Assembly: GCA_900545215.1 (NCBI GenBank)
Contig: UQXW01000032.1
Span: 1-26,359 of the forward strand
From: an uncultured Bacteroidota bacterium
GTDB lineage: Bacteria > Bacteroidota > Bacteroidia > Bacteroidales > P3
DNA: 26,359 bases
Direction of reading: 5' to 3'
Positions within the stretch are counted from its first letter, which is position 1. Each line of letters starts with the position of its first letter. Shown here in pieces: positions 7,136 through 15,035 of this stretch. A program made the position numbers and the translations under genes. The notes under the pieces were generated by a model. It saw nothing but the letters and a program-made list of their open reading frames with translations. It was not told where the DNA came from and searched no databases.

Positions 7136-7891
7136 ATGTCTGTTATAAAACGTTTTTGCGAAAGTTTGTTTCCGCATTTCAATGACAAGAAATGTGGGAA
7201 AGGTTCGGAGGCACAGCGTGATTTCTGTGTCAACGGAGTTGATTTTTCGATGATTAAGGTTGACGGCGGAGAGTTTTCGATGGGCGATGACGGTGAACAG
7301 GTTAAGGATAATCCTGCTCACAAGGTCATGGTGCCGGATTTCCTTATCGGTCAAACGGAAGTAACGCAGGCTTTGTGGGAAACGGTCATGGGAAACAACC
7401 CTTCCTACTCGAAGGGTGAGGAATTGCCGGTGGAACAGGTTAGTTGGGAAGATTGCATGTTGTTTGTGCAGAAACTGAATGAGCTTACAAAAGAAAATTT
7501 CCGTCTGCCTTCGGAAGCGGAATGGGAATTTGCAGCAAGAGGAGGCAATAAAAGCAGAGGATACAAGTATTCGGGTTCCGATAATCTGAAATCGGTGGCA
7601 TGGTGCGTGGAAAATAAGGAATATAAAACACACGCAGTGGCAAAGAAGAAGCCGAACGAGTTGGGATTGTATGATATGAGCGGTAATGTTTATGAATGGT
7701 GCAATGATTGGTATGATGAACAGTACTATCGAAATTCTCCTTACGAAAACCCTGCCGGTTCTGCAAACGGATTATATAAGGTATTGCGGGGAGGCAGCTA
7801 TCGCAACAAAAACAAATGCAAGGTGAATATCCGCAACTATAATGCACCGTATTATAAGTATGGAAACATCGGTCTGAGATTGTGTATTTAA
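7136..7891 (+). CDS. SUMF1/formylglycine-generating-enzyme-fold protein
   Basis: 251-residue protein whose residues 37-251 form a SUMF1 (FGE-sulfatase) domain. Landmarks in order are MIKVDGGEFSMG, DFLIGQTEVTQALWETVMG, PVEQVSWEDC, RLPSEAEWEFAARGG (123-137), LYDMSGNVYEWC (178-189), VLRGGSY (216-222) and NIGLRLC. In true FGE two cysteines sit 8 and 3 residues before the conserved Arg that here is Arg233. In this protein the only Cys nearby is Cys228, five residues before, so sulfatase activation is doubtful. No sulfatase is in the window. There is no clear signal peptide. ATG at 7136 was chosen; a TTG at 7085 preceded by GGAGAGA would add 17 residues without domain content. It has its own promoter and terminator. 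Domain is firm, role unknown. Confidence 0.85.
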   Translation: MSVIKRFCESLFPHFNDKKCGKGSEAQRDFCVNGVDFSMIKVDGGEFSMGDDGEQVKDNPAHKVMVPDFLIGQTEVTQALWETVMGNNPSYSKGEELPVEQVSWEDCMLFVQKLNELTKENFRLPSEAEWEFAARGGNKSRGYKYSGSDNLKSVAWCVENKEYKTHAVAKKKPNELGLYDMSGNVYEWCNDWYDEQYYRNSPYENPAGSANGLYKVLRGGSYRNKNKCKVNIRNYNAPYYKYGNIGLRLCI

Positions 7892-7915
7892 CTTTTTTCA
7901 TAATCAGATAGGTCG

Positions 7916-7950
7916 AGGCTCATGAGTGTGAACTTATGAGCCTTGTTTTT
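7916..7950 (+). terminator. Terminator of the SUMF1-fold gene
   Basis: An 11-bp stem (7916-7926 with 7933-7943, one G-T wobble) with a 6-base loop, followed by TGTTTTT. It lies 25 bases after the stop codon. Confidence 0.8.
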
Positions 7951-8079
7951 GTTTGAACGATGAGGTGTTTGTTCCAAAAGCATTGACGCTGACAAGATAA
8001 AGTTGCTTTATAAGTAAAGACTATAAGTCTATAACAATGTTTTTGACAGGGGTAAAGCCTGTTGCTTGAAACTTTTTAG

Positions 8080-8087
8080 TAATTTTG
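8080..8087 (+). promoter_or_regulatory. -7 box of the rubrerythrin gene
   Basis: TAATTTTG fits TAnnTTTG and lies 48 bases before the ATG at 8136. The -33 region is weak (GTTG at 8061-8064 is too close at 15 bases). Confidence 0.5.
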
Positions 8088-8135
8088 CTTCCGAAGAACA
8101 AACAACGAAATTATAAACACTTAAACACAAAGATT

Positions 8136-8687
8136 ATGGCAAAGAAATGGATTTGCACCGTTTGCGGTTATGTACACGAAGGCGACGAACCGCCTGCACA
8201 ATGTCCTCAATGTAAACAACCGGCTTCCAAATTCAAATTGATGGAAGAGGGAAACGGTTTGACCTTCGAGGCAGAACATGTATTGGGCGTTGCCAAGGGA
8301 GCAGGCGAAGAGATGATAAACGATTTGAATGCTCACTTCATGGGCGAGTGTACGGAAGTCGGAATGTATTTGGCGATGAGTCGTCAGGCAGACAGAGAAG
8401 GCTATCCCGAGATAGCGGAGGCTTTCAAACGTTATGCTTGGGAAGAGGCAGAGCATGCTTCGAAATTCGCAGAGCTTTTGGGCGATGTGGTTTGGGATAC
8501 GAAGACGAACCTCGAAAAACGTATGAATGCCGAATCCGGAGCTTGTGCAGACAAAGTTCGTATTGCGAAGAACGCAAAAGAAGCGAACTTGGACGCAATT
8601 CATGATACCGTTCATGAAATGGCAAGAGACGAAGCAAGACACGGAAAGGGTTTCGAGAGCCTATACAATCGCTATTTCAAGAAATAG
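8136..8687 (+). CDS. Reverse rubrerythrin (rubredoxin domain first, then ferritin-like domain)
   Basis: Cytoplasmic non-haem iron protein expected to reduce hydrogen peroxide (and possibly oxygen) in an anaerobe or microaerophile. The N-terminal rubredoxin-like domain has two CxxC pairs (Cys7/Cys10 and Cys23/Cys26: WICTVCGYVHEGD, CPQCKQP). It is followed by a four-helix ferritin-like diiron domain (about 50-183) with Glu/His ligands visible in HFMGECTEVGMY, WEEAEHA and ARDEARHG. In classical rubrerythrin the order is the opposite, so this is the reversed type. ATG at 8136 was chosen because it begins directly before the rubredoxin domain. An upstream in-frame start at 8085 would overlap the promoter. 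183 residues is a complete length. Single-gene transcript ended by the hairpin at 8715. Confidence 0.93.
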   Translation: MAKKWICTVCGYVHEGDEPPAQCPQCKQPASKFKLMEEGNGLTFEAEHVLGVAKGAGEEMINDLNAHFMGECTEVGMYLAMSRQADREGYPEIAEAFKRYAWEEAEHASKFAELLGDVVWDTKTNLEKRMNAESGACADKVRIAKNAKEANLDAIHDTVHEMARDEARHGKGFESLYNRYFKK

Positions 8688-8714
8688 TTTTTCAACTTAA
8701 ATATTTGGTAACGA

Positions 8715-8747
8715 GGCATTCTCCTGATGAGAATGCCTTTTCTTTTT
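8715..8747 (+). terminator. Terminator of the rubrerythrin gene
   Basis: A perfect 9-bp stem GGCATTCTC (8715-8723) / GAGAATGCC (8729-8737), 5-base loop, then TTTTCTTTTT. Confidence 0.92.
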
Positions 8748-8751
8748 GCAG

Positions 8752-8790
8752 TTCACAATTATTTCACATGCGCTTCAAATACAGTTAACA
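8752..8790 (+). promoter_or_regulatory. Putative Pho box: four hexamers at 11-bp period
   Basis: TTCACA (8752-8757), TTCACA (8763-8768), TTCAAA (8774-8779) and TTAACA (8785-8790) repeat exactly every 11 bases. This matches the phased direct repeats recognised by PhoB/PhoP response regulators, and the hexamers resemble the Bacillus PhoP consensus TT(A/T/C)ACA. The last repeat ends 20 bases before the -7 box, where a -33 element would be. It lies directly upstream of the phosphate porin and pst operon. Confidence 0.75.
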
Positions 8791-8810
8791 CACTTCCGCA
8801 TTTGAGAGAC

Positions 8811-8818
8811 TACTTTTG
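8811..8818 (+). promoter_or_regulatory. -7 box of the phosphate operon
   Basis: TACTTTTG matches TAnnTTTG, 23 bases before the porin ATG. The -33 position has no TTTG and is occupied by the end of the Pho-box array, as expected for an activator-dependent promoter. Confidence 0.7.
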
Positions 8819-8841
8819 CACTGTCAAAAAAACAGAAGACA

Positions 8842-10107
8842 ATGCGAAAGTTAATTTACACCATCGCCATGTTGGGCTTCTTCACAGGAGGAGCAATGGC
8901 ACAGGAAATCGAAACGAAGAAAGACAGCCTCACTCTCTTGAAAGAAAGAGTGGAGACGGTGGAAGGACAAACGAGCAAGTTCTCGAAGCTGAAATTCTCG
9001 GCATATTTGCAAGCACAAGCAGAGTTTTCCCAGAAAGACGGAAAGACAAAAGTAGGAAAGAATACAGGATTCAATCCGCAAACGGACGATGAGGCATTTG
9101 CCCGCTACGGAATAAGAAGAGGACGATTGAAATTCGAGTATGCCGGCAAGAATGCGAAGAGTGTGTTCCAGTTGGACTTGACAGAGAAAGGCATAGGCTT
9201 GAAAGATGCCTACTTTCAAGTTGACGAACCATTCTTGAAGATGTTCTCCATGAAGGTCGGAGTATTCGACAGGCCGTTCGGCGACGAAATATCCTACTCT
9301 TCCTCCCTTAGAGAGTCTCCGGAAAGAACATGGTTGTTTCAAAATTTGTTCCCCGATGAAAGAGATTTGGGAGCGATGATGATAGTCAAGGCACCCAAAC
9401 AATCCGCTCTTGAAGGCTTGAAATTGCAAGCGGGACTTTTCTCCGGTAACGGCATAAGACAGGACGATAACTCAAAGCTCGATTTCATCGGTCATTTGAA
9501 ATACGATAAAGCAGCAGGCGAATTTGAGTGGGGATTGGGAACTTCGCTTTACTGTGGTACGACAAACAATGCAGACAGCGTGCTTTACGAAGTGCAGAAC
9601 AAAACATGGGTTGCGTCAGAGGTGGAACCGAACTCGACAAACATGAGAACCTATTATGGATTGGAAGCACAATTTTCTCTAAGCACTGCATGGGGCTTGA
9701 CGAATGTGAGAGCGGAGTATCTGTTCGGCACGCAACCATCGGTGGCTAACTCGTTCTCATCGCCGAAAGCCAACACATACGACCCTGCAAAGCCTTTCAA
9801 TCACAAGCGTAACTTCATGGGCTTCCACGTTTACCTTGTGCAAGACATCTATCGCCTTCCCGTCAGTGCAGTCTTCAAGTATTCATACGCAGATGCCAAT
9901 ACCGATTTGTCGAAAGACGAGATAAGCAATGCAGCCGACCTTTCTCAATCGAACCTCGGTCTCGGTCTCTTGTGGAGATGCACAAGCAATATAAGGCTTA
10001 TGGCATATTACGACATCAATTCAAACGAAAAAACAAACCAAATAGCAAAATACAGCAAAGACGTGGCAGACAACTTGTTCACATTGAGATTACAGTATAA
10101 GTTCTAA
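8842..10107 (+). CDS. Phosphate-selective porin O/P family outer-membrane protein
   Basis: Likely 16-stranded outer-membrane porin that admits phosphate or polyphosphate. Signal peptide about 1-20 (MRKLIYTIAMLGFFTGGAMA, cleaved before QEI). A short coiled-coil-like segment (about 23-45) precedes the barrel, as in many porins. Porin O/P features include FARYGIRRGRLKFEYAGKNA, FQLDLTEKGIGLKDAYFQVD, MKVGVFDRPFGDEISYSSS and the RDLGAMM segment. It ends with FTLRLQYKF, the aromatic-terminal strand expected of an outer-membrane barrel. It is the first gene after the Pho box and is followed 30 bases later by pstS, so it is probably expressed under phosphate limitation. 421 residues is a normal length. 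Confidence 0.9.
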   Translation: MRKLIYTIAMLGFFTGGAMAQEIETKKDSLTLLKERVETVEGQTSKFSKLKFSAYLQAQAEFSQKDGKTKVGKNTGFNPQTDDEAFARYGIRRGRLKFEYAGKNAKSVFQLDLTEKGIGLKDAYFQVDEPFLKMFSMKVGVFDRPFGDEISYSSSLRESPERTWLFQNLFPDERDLGAMMIVKAPKQSALEGLKLQAGLFSGNGIRQDDNSKLDFIGHLKYDKAAGEFEWGLGTSLYCGTTNNADSVLYEVQNKTWVASEVEPNSTNMRTYYGLEAQFSLSTAWGLTNVRAEYLFGTQPSVANSFSSPKANTYDPAKPFNHKRNFMGFHVYLVQDIYRLPVSAVFKYSYADANTDLSKDEISNAADLSQSNLGLGLLWRCTSNIRLMAYYDINSNEKTNQIAKYSKDVADNLFTLRLQYKF

Positions 10108-10137
10108 TAAATTCAAAACATTAAAACAGTATAAGAG

Positions 10138-10941
10138 ATGAAAAAGACAGCAATTCTATTATTTACAGCCTTGATTTCGCTATCAGGCTATTCGCAGAAA
10201 ATCAAAGGAAGCGACACTGTATTGCCGCTAAGTCAAAAAGAAGCCGAGGCTTATGCCGCAAAGGGAGGTAAGGTCAGCGTCAACGGCGGAGGCAGCGGGG
10301 TCGGAATATCCGCACTCATGTCGGGCAGTTGCGACATCGCCCAAAGCTCGCGAAAGATGAAATTCTCCGAGAAAAAGAAACTTCAACAGGCAGGCAAGCA
10401 GGCAAAAGAGGTTATCATAGCATACGATGCCATAGCCGTGGTAGTCAATCCTGCCAACAAGGTAAGCCAACTTACGAGAGCCCAGTTGGAGCAAATCTAT
10501 ACCGGAAAGATAACCAACTGGAAGCAAGTGGGCGGAGAAGACATGAAGATAGTCGTTTATTCGAGAGAGTCTTCTTCCGGAACATACGAGTTCTTCAAAG
10601 AAAGTGTCATGAAGAACAAAAACTACATGCCGGGGGCTCTTGCAATGCCTGCAACAGGTGCAATCATTCAATCGGTCAAACAAACCAAGGGTGCAATCGG
10701 TTATGTGGGACTTGCTTACCTCACAAAGGGTGTGAAAGCCTTGAAAGTAAGCTACGACAACAAGACTTACGTTGCTCCGAGAGTGGCAACCGCCAAAAAC
10801 AAAACCTATCCTATTGTTCGACCTTTGATGTACTATTATGAGGTGAAGTCCGCAAAGAAAGTGAAACCGTTCATCGACTTCGTTCTCTCGGCGGAAGGAC
10901 AGAAGATAGTTTCGCAAGTCGGATATATTCCGATAAGATAA
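10138..10941 (+). CDS. pstS: Phosphate ABC transporter periplasmic binding protein PstS
   Basis: Captures phosphate in the periplasm (or as a secreted soluble protein) and hands it to PstCA. Signal peptide about 1-19 ending GYSQ. Phosphate-binding landmarks are KGSDTVLPLSQ near the mature N-terminus, NGGGSGVGISALMSGSCDIA with SSRKM, and the hinge region YDAIAVVVNPANKVSQL with LEQIYTGKITNW. The YSRESSSGTYEFF loop, GAIGYVGLAYL and the C-terminal FIDFVLSAEGQKIV complete the pattern. 267 residues is typical of the compact Bacteroidota PstS. Second gene of the phosphate operon, 23 bases before pstC. Confidence 0.95.
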   Translation: MKKTAILLFTALISLSGYSQKIKGSDTVLPLSQKEAEAYAAKGGKVSVNGGGSGVGISALMSGSCDIAQSSRKMKFSEKKKLQQAGKQAKEVIIAYDAIAVVVNPANKVSQLTRAQLEQIYTGKITNWKQVGGEDMKIVVYSRESSSGTYEFFKESVMKNKNYMPGALAMPATGAIIQSVKQTKGAIGYVGLAYLTKGVKALKVSYDNKTYVAPRVATAKNKTYPIVRPLMYYYEVKSAKKVKPFIDFVLSAEGQKIVSQVGYIPIR

Positions 10942-10964
10942 ATCGAATTTGAAAAGATACGAAA

Positions 10965-12134
10965 ATGAGATATGAAATCAAAAAGAGAGGGTGCAGCCTC
11001 ATAGAAGCAGGAATAAAGCTCACAGGGAGTTTGAGTTCTCTCATAGTGATATTGATAGTCATTTTCTTGTTCAAAGAGGGTTTGGGATTGTTCGGGAACA
11101 GTACTGTGGAGAACGGATACGTCATCGCAGTGTACCGGGACAATCCTCTTTCTTCGCTTAACTCCGAACAAATACTCGGTATATTCGATGGAGAGATAAC
11201 TCGATGGAGTGCCGTGAACCCTCATGGTGGAAAAAGCCCGCAAGGCGAAATAACGGTTGCCTATAATATAGACCAAGCTCTCGAACAAGAAGACAGAACG
11301 AACATGATTGCCTTTCTGCCCAAGGAATACCTCGCAGAGGTTGACGACATGAAGGCAGTGGATTGCGGAAACATAAACTTTGCCGATTTCTTTGCCGGAA
11401 AGACATGGATGCCTACCGCACAGCCCGCTCCGCAATTCGGAGTGCTTCCCATCATACTCGGAACTCTTATGGTAAGTTTTGCAGCCATTGCAATAGCTTT
11501 GCCGTTTGCCTTGGCGGCAGCCGTATTCCTTTCGGAAATTGCCGACAAGAGACTGTACAAACTGCTTAAACCTGCAATCGAGTTGCTCTCCGGCATTCCT
11601 TCCGTGGTTTACGGATTCTTCGGACTTATCGTCGTCGTGCCGATAGTTCAAAAGACATTCGGACTCGACGTTGGCGAAACGGCATTGAGTGGAGCAATCA
11701 TTCTTGCAATCATGGCTCTGCCGACCATAATAACCATAGCGGAAGACGCAATGCGTGCAACCCCTGATACACTGAGAGAAGCCTCCCTCGCTTTGGGGGC
11801 GAACAAATGGCAAACCATATATAAGGTTGTCATTCCGCATGCGAAGAGCGGCATAACGGCAGGAGTCGTTCTCGGTATCGGTCGTGCGATGGGGGAAACG
11901 ATGGCAGTGCTTATGGTATGCGGCAATGCAGCCGTCATTCCTCATACATTGTTGGAGCCGATAAGGACGATACCGGCAACGATAGCCGCAGAACTCGGAG
12001 AAGCTCCGCAGGGAGAGGCTCATTACAGTGCTTTGTTCATGCTGGCCTGCATTCTGTTCGTACTCACCTTGCTGATAAACCTGTCGGTTGAGTATATTTC
12101 AAAGAGAAAGAACCTTAAAACCAAAAAGATATGA
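10965..12134 (+). CDS. pstC: Phosphate ABC transporter permease PstC with PstS-like periplasmic insert
   Basis: Inner-membrane permease subunit. Membrane helix 1 is at about 20-40 and the permease core at about 158-380. The core contains the ATPase-coupling loop DTLREASLALGANKWQTIYK and SGIPSVVYGFFG and VVLGIGRAMGETMAVLMVCG. Between helix 1 and the core is a periplasmic insert (about 50-155). It starts VIAVYRDNPLSSLNSEQILG IFDGEITRW, which reads like the PstS segment VNPANKVSQLTRAQLEQIYT GKITNW in the neighbouring gene. The insert also contains MIAFLPKEYLAE, similar to the PstS GAIGYVGLAYL region, but lacks the glycine-rich phosphate loops. I recall similar inserts in other Bacteroidota PstC, so it is probably a clade feature. 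The stop overlaps the pstA start (ATGA at 12131). Confidence 0.93.
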   Translation: MRYEIKKRGCSLIEAGIKLTGSLSSLIVILIVIFLFKEGLGLFGNSTVENGYVIAVYRDNPLSSLNSEQILGIFDGEITRWSAVNPHGGKSPQGEITVAYNIDQALEQEDRTNMIAFLPKEYLAEVDDMKAVDCGNINFADFFAGKTWMPTAQPAPQFGVLPIILGTLMVSFAAIAIALPFALAAAVFLSEIADKRLYKLLKPAIELLSGIPSVVYGFFGLIVVVPIVQKTFGLDVGETALSGAIILAIMALPTIITIAEDAMRATPDTLREASLALGANKWQTIYKVVIPHAKSGITAGVVLGIGRAMGETMAVLMVCGNAAVIPHTLLEPIRTIPATIAAELGEAPQGEAHYSALFMLACILFVLTLLINLSVEYISKRKNLKTKKI

Positions 12135-12982
12135 AGAAACATAAACAGAAAGCCGCTTTCTGGATAATAGGATTGATGAGTACATGTATTATAGGAGTTT
12201 TGCTGTGGATACTGATATTCATCATAGTCAAAGGAATAGGCGTAATATCATGGGATTTCCTTACCTCCATGCCTAAGGAGGGCATGACCAAGGGAGGTAT
12301 CTTTCCTGCAATAGTCGGTACGTTGTGTTTATGCGTGGGAAGCATGATTTTCGCATTCCCTGTCGGAGTAATAAGCGGTATATATCTCAACGAGTACGCA
12401 GGCAATGGGAAGATTGTAGGTTTCATTCGCATGATGACCAACAACCTTTCGGCAATTCCCTCCATCGTTTTCGGTTTGTTCGGAATGTCCCTTTTCGTGA
12501 ACACCTTGGGATTCGGAGACAGCATAATTGCCGGCAGTCTCACCTTGGGCATACTCGTCCTTCCCGTGGTGATACGCACGACCGAAGAAGCCTTGAAACA
12601 GATAGACGACAGCTATCGCCTCGGCTCGTTGGCTTTGGGTGCAAGCAAATTGCAGACAATCTTCAAAGTCGTGTTGCCTATGGCGATGCCCAACATCATT
12701 ACGGGACTTATCCTGTCCGTAGGCAGGGTATCCGGCGAAACGGCACCCATTCTCTTCACGGCGGCGGCTTACTTCTTACCCAAATTGCCGACAAGCATTT
12801 TCGATCAGGTCATGGCACTGCCTTATCACTTGTATGTGCTTGCCACCTCCGGCACAAACCTCGAAGCCTCCCGCTCCATGGCATTCGGAACGGCACTCGT
12901 GCTTGTGCTGATTGTTTTGATACTCAACCTCCTTGCCAATGCAATGAGACGATACTTCAACAAGAAAATAAAAACGAACTAA
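12131..12982 (+). CDS. pstA: Phosphate ABC transporter permease PstA
   Basis: Second inner-membrane permease subunit, partner of PstC. About six membrane helices, beginning at residues 11-35. Family motifs are SWDFLTSMPKEGMTKGGIFP AIVGT, FPVGVISGIYLNEYA, NNLSAIPSIVFGLFG and TTEEALKQIDDSYRLGSLAL. The coupling helix follows as GASKLQTIFKVVLPMAMP. The end of the core carries SVGRVSGETAPILFTAAAYF. Translationally coupled to pstC by a 4-base overlap, and separated from pstB by 3 bases. 283 residues is normal. Confidence 0.95.
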   Translation: MKKHKQKAAFWIIGLMSTCIIGVLLWILIFIIVKGIGVISWDFLTSMPKEGMTKGGIFPAIVGTLCLCVGSMIFAFPVGVISGIYLNEYAGNGKIVGFIRMMTNNLSAIPSIVFGLFGMSLFVNTLGFGDSIIAGSLTLGILVLPVVIRTTEEALKQIDDSYRLGSLALGASKLQTIFKVVLPMAMPNIITGLILSVGRVSGETAPILFTAAAYFLPKLPTSIFDQVMALPYHLYVLATSGTNLEASRSMAFGTALVLVLIVLILNLLANAMRRYFNKKIKTN

Positions 12983-12985
12983 ACA

Positions 12986-13738
12986 ATGAAGATAATAGAA
13001 ACAAAGAATTTGAATTTTTGGTACGGGAATTTCCACGCACTGAAAAACATAAACATGGAAATAGAATCCAATTCGGTAACCGCCTTCATCGGGCCTTCGG
13101 GTTGCGGAAAGAGTACCTATTTGAGGCTGTTCAACCGAATGAATGATTTGATACAGGGAACACGATTGGAGGGCAGCGTTCTTATTTCGGGCAAAAATAT
13201 ATACGCAAAGGACATCGATGTCGATGCTCTCCGCAAGAGAGTGGGCATGGTCTTCCAAAGACCCAATCCTTTTGCCAAAAGCATTTTCGATAACGTGGCA
13301 TACGGATTGCGTGTCAACGGAATAAAAGACAAGAAAGTTATTGCCGAAACGGTGGAGCAAAGTCTGAAAGGGGCAGCTCTTTGGGACGAGGTCAAGGATA
13401 AGTTGAACAAATCCGCATTCGAACTTTCCGGCGGACAGCAACAGCGTCTCTGCATAGCGAGAGCCTTGGCGGTGAAACCGGAAATACTCCTCATGGACGA
13501 GCCTGCCTCTGCCTTGGATCCAATCTCGACAGTCAAGATAGAAGAACTTATTTTCCAACTGAAAAAAGACTATACCATAGTCATAGTAACCCACAACATG
13601 CAACAAGCGGCAAGGGTTTCCGACAAGACGGCTTTCTTCTACCTCGGCGAATTGGTGGAATACGACGATACGGACAAGATATTCACCAATCCCTCCGTAC
13701 CAGCAACCCAGAATTACATCACCGGACGCTTCGGTTGA
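12986..13738 (+). CDS. pstB: Phosphate ABC transporter ATP-binding protein PstB
   Basis: Cytoplasmic ATPase that drives phosphate import. Walker A GPSGCGKST (36-44), Q-loop VFQRPNPF (89-96), ABC signature LSGGQQQR (147-154), Walker B ILLMDEP (167-173) followed by the D-loop SALDP, and the switch His in VTHNM. The PstB-typical features FNRMNDL after Walker A, KSIFDNVAYGLR and the C-terminal TDKIFTNPS ... YITGRFG are all present. 250 residues, complete. It sits between pstA (3 bases) and phoU (53 bases). Confidence 0.97.
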   Translation: MKIIETKNLNFWYGNFHALKNINMEIESNSVTAFIGPSGCGKSTYLRLFNRMNDLIQGTRLEGSVLISGKNIYAKDIDVDALRKRVGMVFQRPNPFAKSIFDNVAYGLRVNGIKDKKVIAETVEQSLKGAALWDEVKDKLNKSAFELSGGQQQRLCIARALAVKPEILLMDEPASALDPISTVKIEELIFQLKKDYTIVIVTHNMQQAARVSDKTAFFYLGELVEYDDTDKIFTNPSVPATQNYITGRFG

Positions 13739-13791
13739 TGCGGATAAATCGATAGAATACAGGAATAAAAACAAAGAAATCAAGATATATC

Positions 13792-14454
13792 ATGGAAAAG
13801 CATATAGACAGAGAATTGAAATTGCTTACCGATTCATTGGAACAAATGTGGAATCTCGTAGGCAGGCAGGTAAGCAAGAGCAAACAGGCTTTGATGAATT
13901 ACGACAAGGCTTTGGCAAGAGAAGTGGTGGCGAGAGAAAAAATGTGCAACGCATTGGAATTGACGACTGACAGCCGTTGCGAGAATTTCATCGCACTCAA
14001 CAACCCCGTTGCCATGGATTTGCGATTGGTTTTGGCAGTTTTGAAAATCAACAACAATCTCGAAAGGATAGGGGACTTCGCCGAGAGTATAGCCTTCTTC
14101 GTTCTCAAATACATGGACGGCAGGATAGACGAGGACTTTGCCAAACAGTTGCGACTCGAAGAGATGTTCGACAATGCGGAAAAGATGTTTGAAATCGCAA
14201 AGGAGGCTTTCGACAACGAAGATACCGCAATGGCGGAACAAGTCTTCGGCATAGACAATCTGATAGACGAAATAAACCACGGAGCAATACCCGTATTGGC
14301 ACAACAAATCAGAAAAGAACCCGACAAGGCGGAACAATACCTGTACCTTCATCATGTAATCCGCAAAATCGAACGTATAGGCGACCGTTGCAACAACATA
14401 GCCGAAGAAACCGTCTTTTACCTTGATGCAAAAGTTCTGAAACACTCCAAATAA
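13792..14454 (+). CDS. phoU: Phosphate signalling protein PhoU
   Basis: Cytoplasmic regulator that couples PstSCAB activity to the PhoR/PhoB two-component system and limits phosphate uptake. Two PhoU three-helix repeats are visible. The first covers about 5-100, with MWNLVGRQVSKSKQALMNYD and FIALNNPVAMDLRLVLAVLK INNNLERIGDFAESIA. The second covers about 115-215 and ends VIRKIERIGDRCNNIAEETV. Both carry the E/D-rich metal-cluster motif (ERIGD twice). 220 residues is the standard length. Last gene of the phosphate operon; the regulator pair itself is not encoded in this window. Confidence 0.95.
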   Translation: MEKHIDRELKLLTDSLEQMWNLVGRQVSKSKQALMNYDKALAREVVAREKMCNALELTTDSRCENFIALNNPVAMDLRLVLAVLKINNNLERIGDFAESIAFFVLKYMDGRIDEDFAKQLRLEEMFDNAEKMFEIAKEAFDNEDTAMAEQVFGIDNLIDEINHGAIPVLAQQIRKEPDKAEQYLYLHHVIRKIERIGDRCNNIAEETVFYLDAKVLKHSK

Positions 14455-14515
14455 ACCCGTTTGAAATCGAACATCTCAACCCCGCGGCAGCCGAGAACGC
14501 CGAAAGAATTTATTG

Positions 14516-14554
14516 AAACGCCGAAAGAGGAAATCCTTTCGGCGTTTCGTTTTT
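14516..14554 (+). terminator. Terminator of the phosphate operon
   Basis: A perfect 12-bp stem AAACGCCGAAAG (14516-14527) / CTTTCGGCGTTT (14536-14547) with 8-base loop, then CGTTTTT. It also forms one half of a dispersed palindromic repeat. Confidence 0.85.
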
Positions 14555-14556
14555 GC

Positions 14557-14570
14557 GGAACGGCGATTCG
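14557..14570 (-). repeat. Dispersed palindromic repeat core, copy 1
   Basis: The minus strand reads CGAATCGCCGTTCC, followed by GCAAAA and the GAAACGCCG hairpin arm. It shares the 12-base core CGAATCGCCGTT with copies at 23206 and 26332. Confidence 0.55.
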
Positions 14571-14918
14571 ATTTCTCGCTTTGCAAGAAGTCGGAACGCC
14601 GAAACCTATTTCGTTGCTTTATTTATGAAAAACACAGCCTGCAAATGCAGCAATAAGTGCCGTGCAAAGCCATTCCATACGAACGGCAGTTCATACGTAT
14701 GTTCCTTTCCGACAAATCGAGGGGTGCGTTTCGCCGAAAAACAACCCCTTTCCGACGGTTGGAATTACCGAAAAGGACAAGGAAAAAACGTATATTTCGG
14801 CATTTAAGAAACCTTACAACCGTTAAAAGTGAGGCATCGGGCAAAGATTAACACTTTCCGCCCTTTCCATATAATTAAACACACTTTTCAAGCAAATGTA
14901 TCGGTCATACCCTGAAAA

Positions 14919-14930
14919 TTACCCCCCGAA
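14919..14930 (+). promoter_or_regulatory. C-run upstream motif, copy B
   Basis: TTACCCCCCGAA (C-run 14922-14927), exactly 101 bases before the -7 box at 15028. GAAATGTTAA follows at 14969-14978. Both motifs and their spacing match the region upstream of the gene at 7136. Confidence 0.4.
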
Positions 14931-15003
14931 AACTCAATAGATTAAAATATAATAATTTCGATAAAGTCGAAATGTTAACGGTAACACCCATGAAAATAAA
15001 ATA

Positions 15004-15035
15004 GTTGCAAGAAAAGAAATATTTATGTACTTTTG
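15004..15035 (+). promoter_or_regulatory. Promoter of the unknown-function gene at 15108
   Basis: A GTTG -33 box (15004-15007), 20-base spacer and TACTTTTG -7 box (15028-15035). Confidence 0.65.

Noticed and set aside
10836..12023. Long minus strand open frame (395 codons) antisense to pstC and the end of pstS
   Set aside because: No start context, no recognisable protein features, and composition typical of the complement of a codon-biased gene. The + strand genes here are certain.
12776..13783. 335-codon minus strand frame opposite pstB
   Set aside because: Antisense shadow; pstB carries all ABC ATPase motifs.
14553..14851. Short + strand open frames (64-84 codons) after phoU
   Set aside because: They overlap the terminator/repeat region, show no start signal or protein features, and no promoter precedes them.
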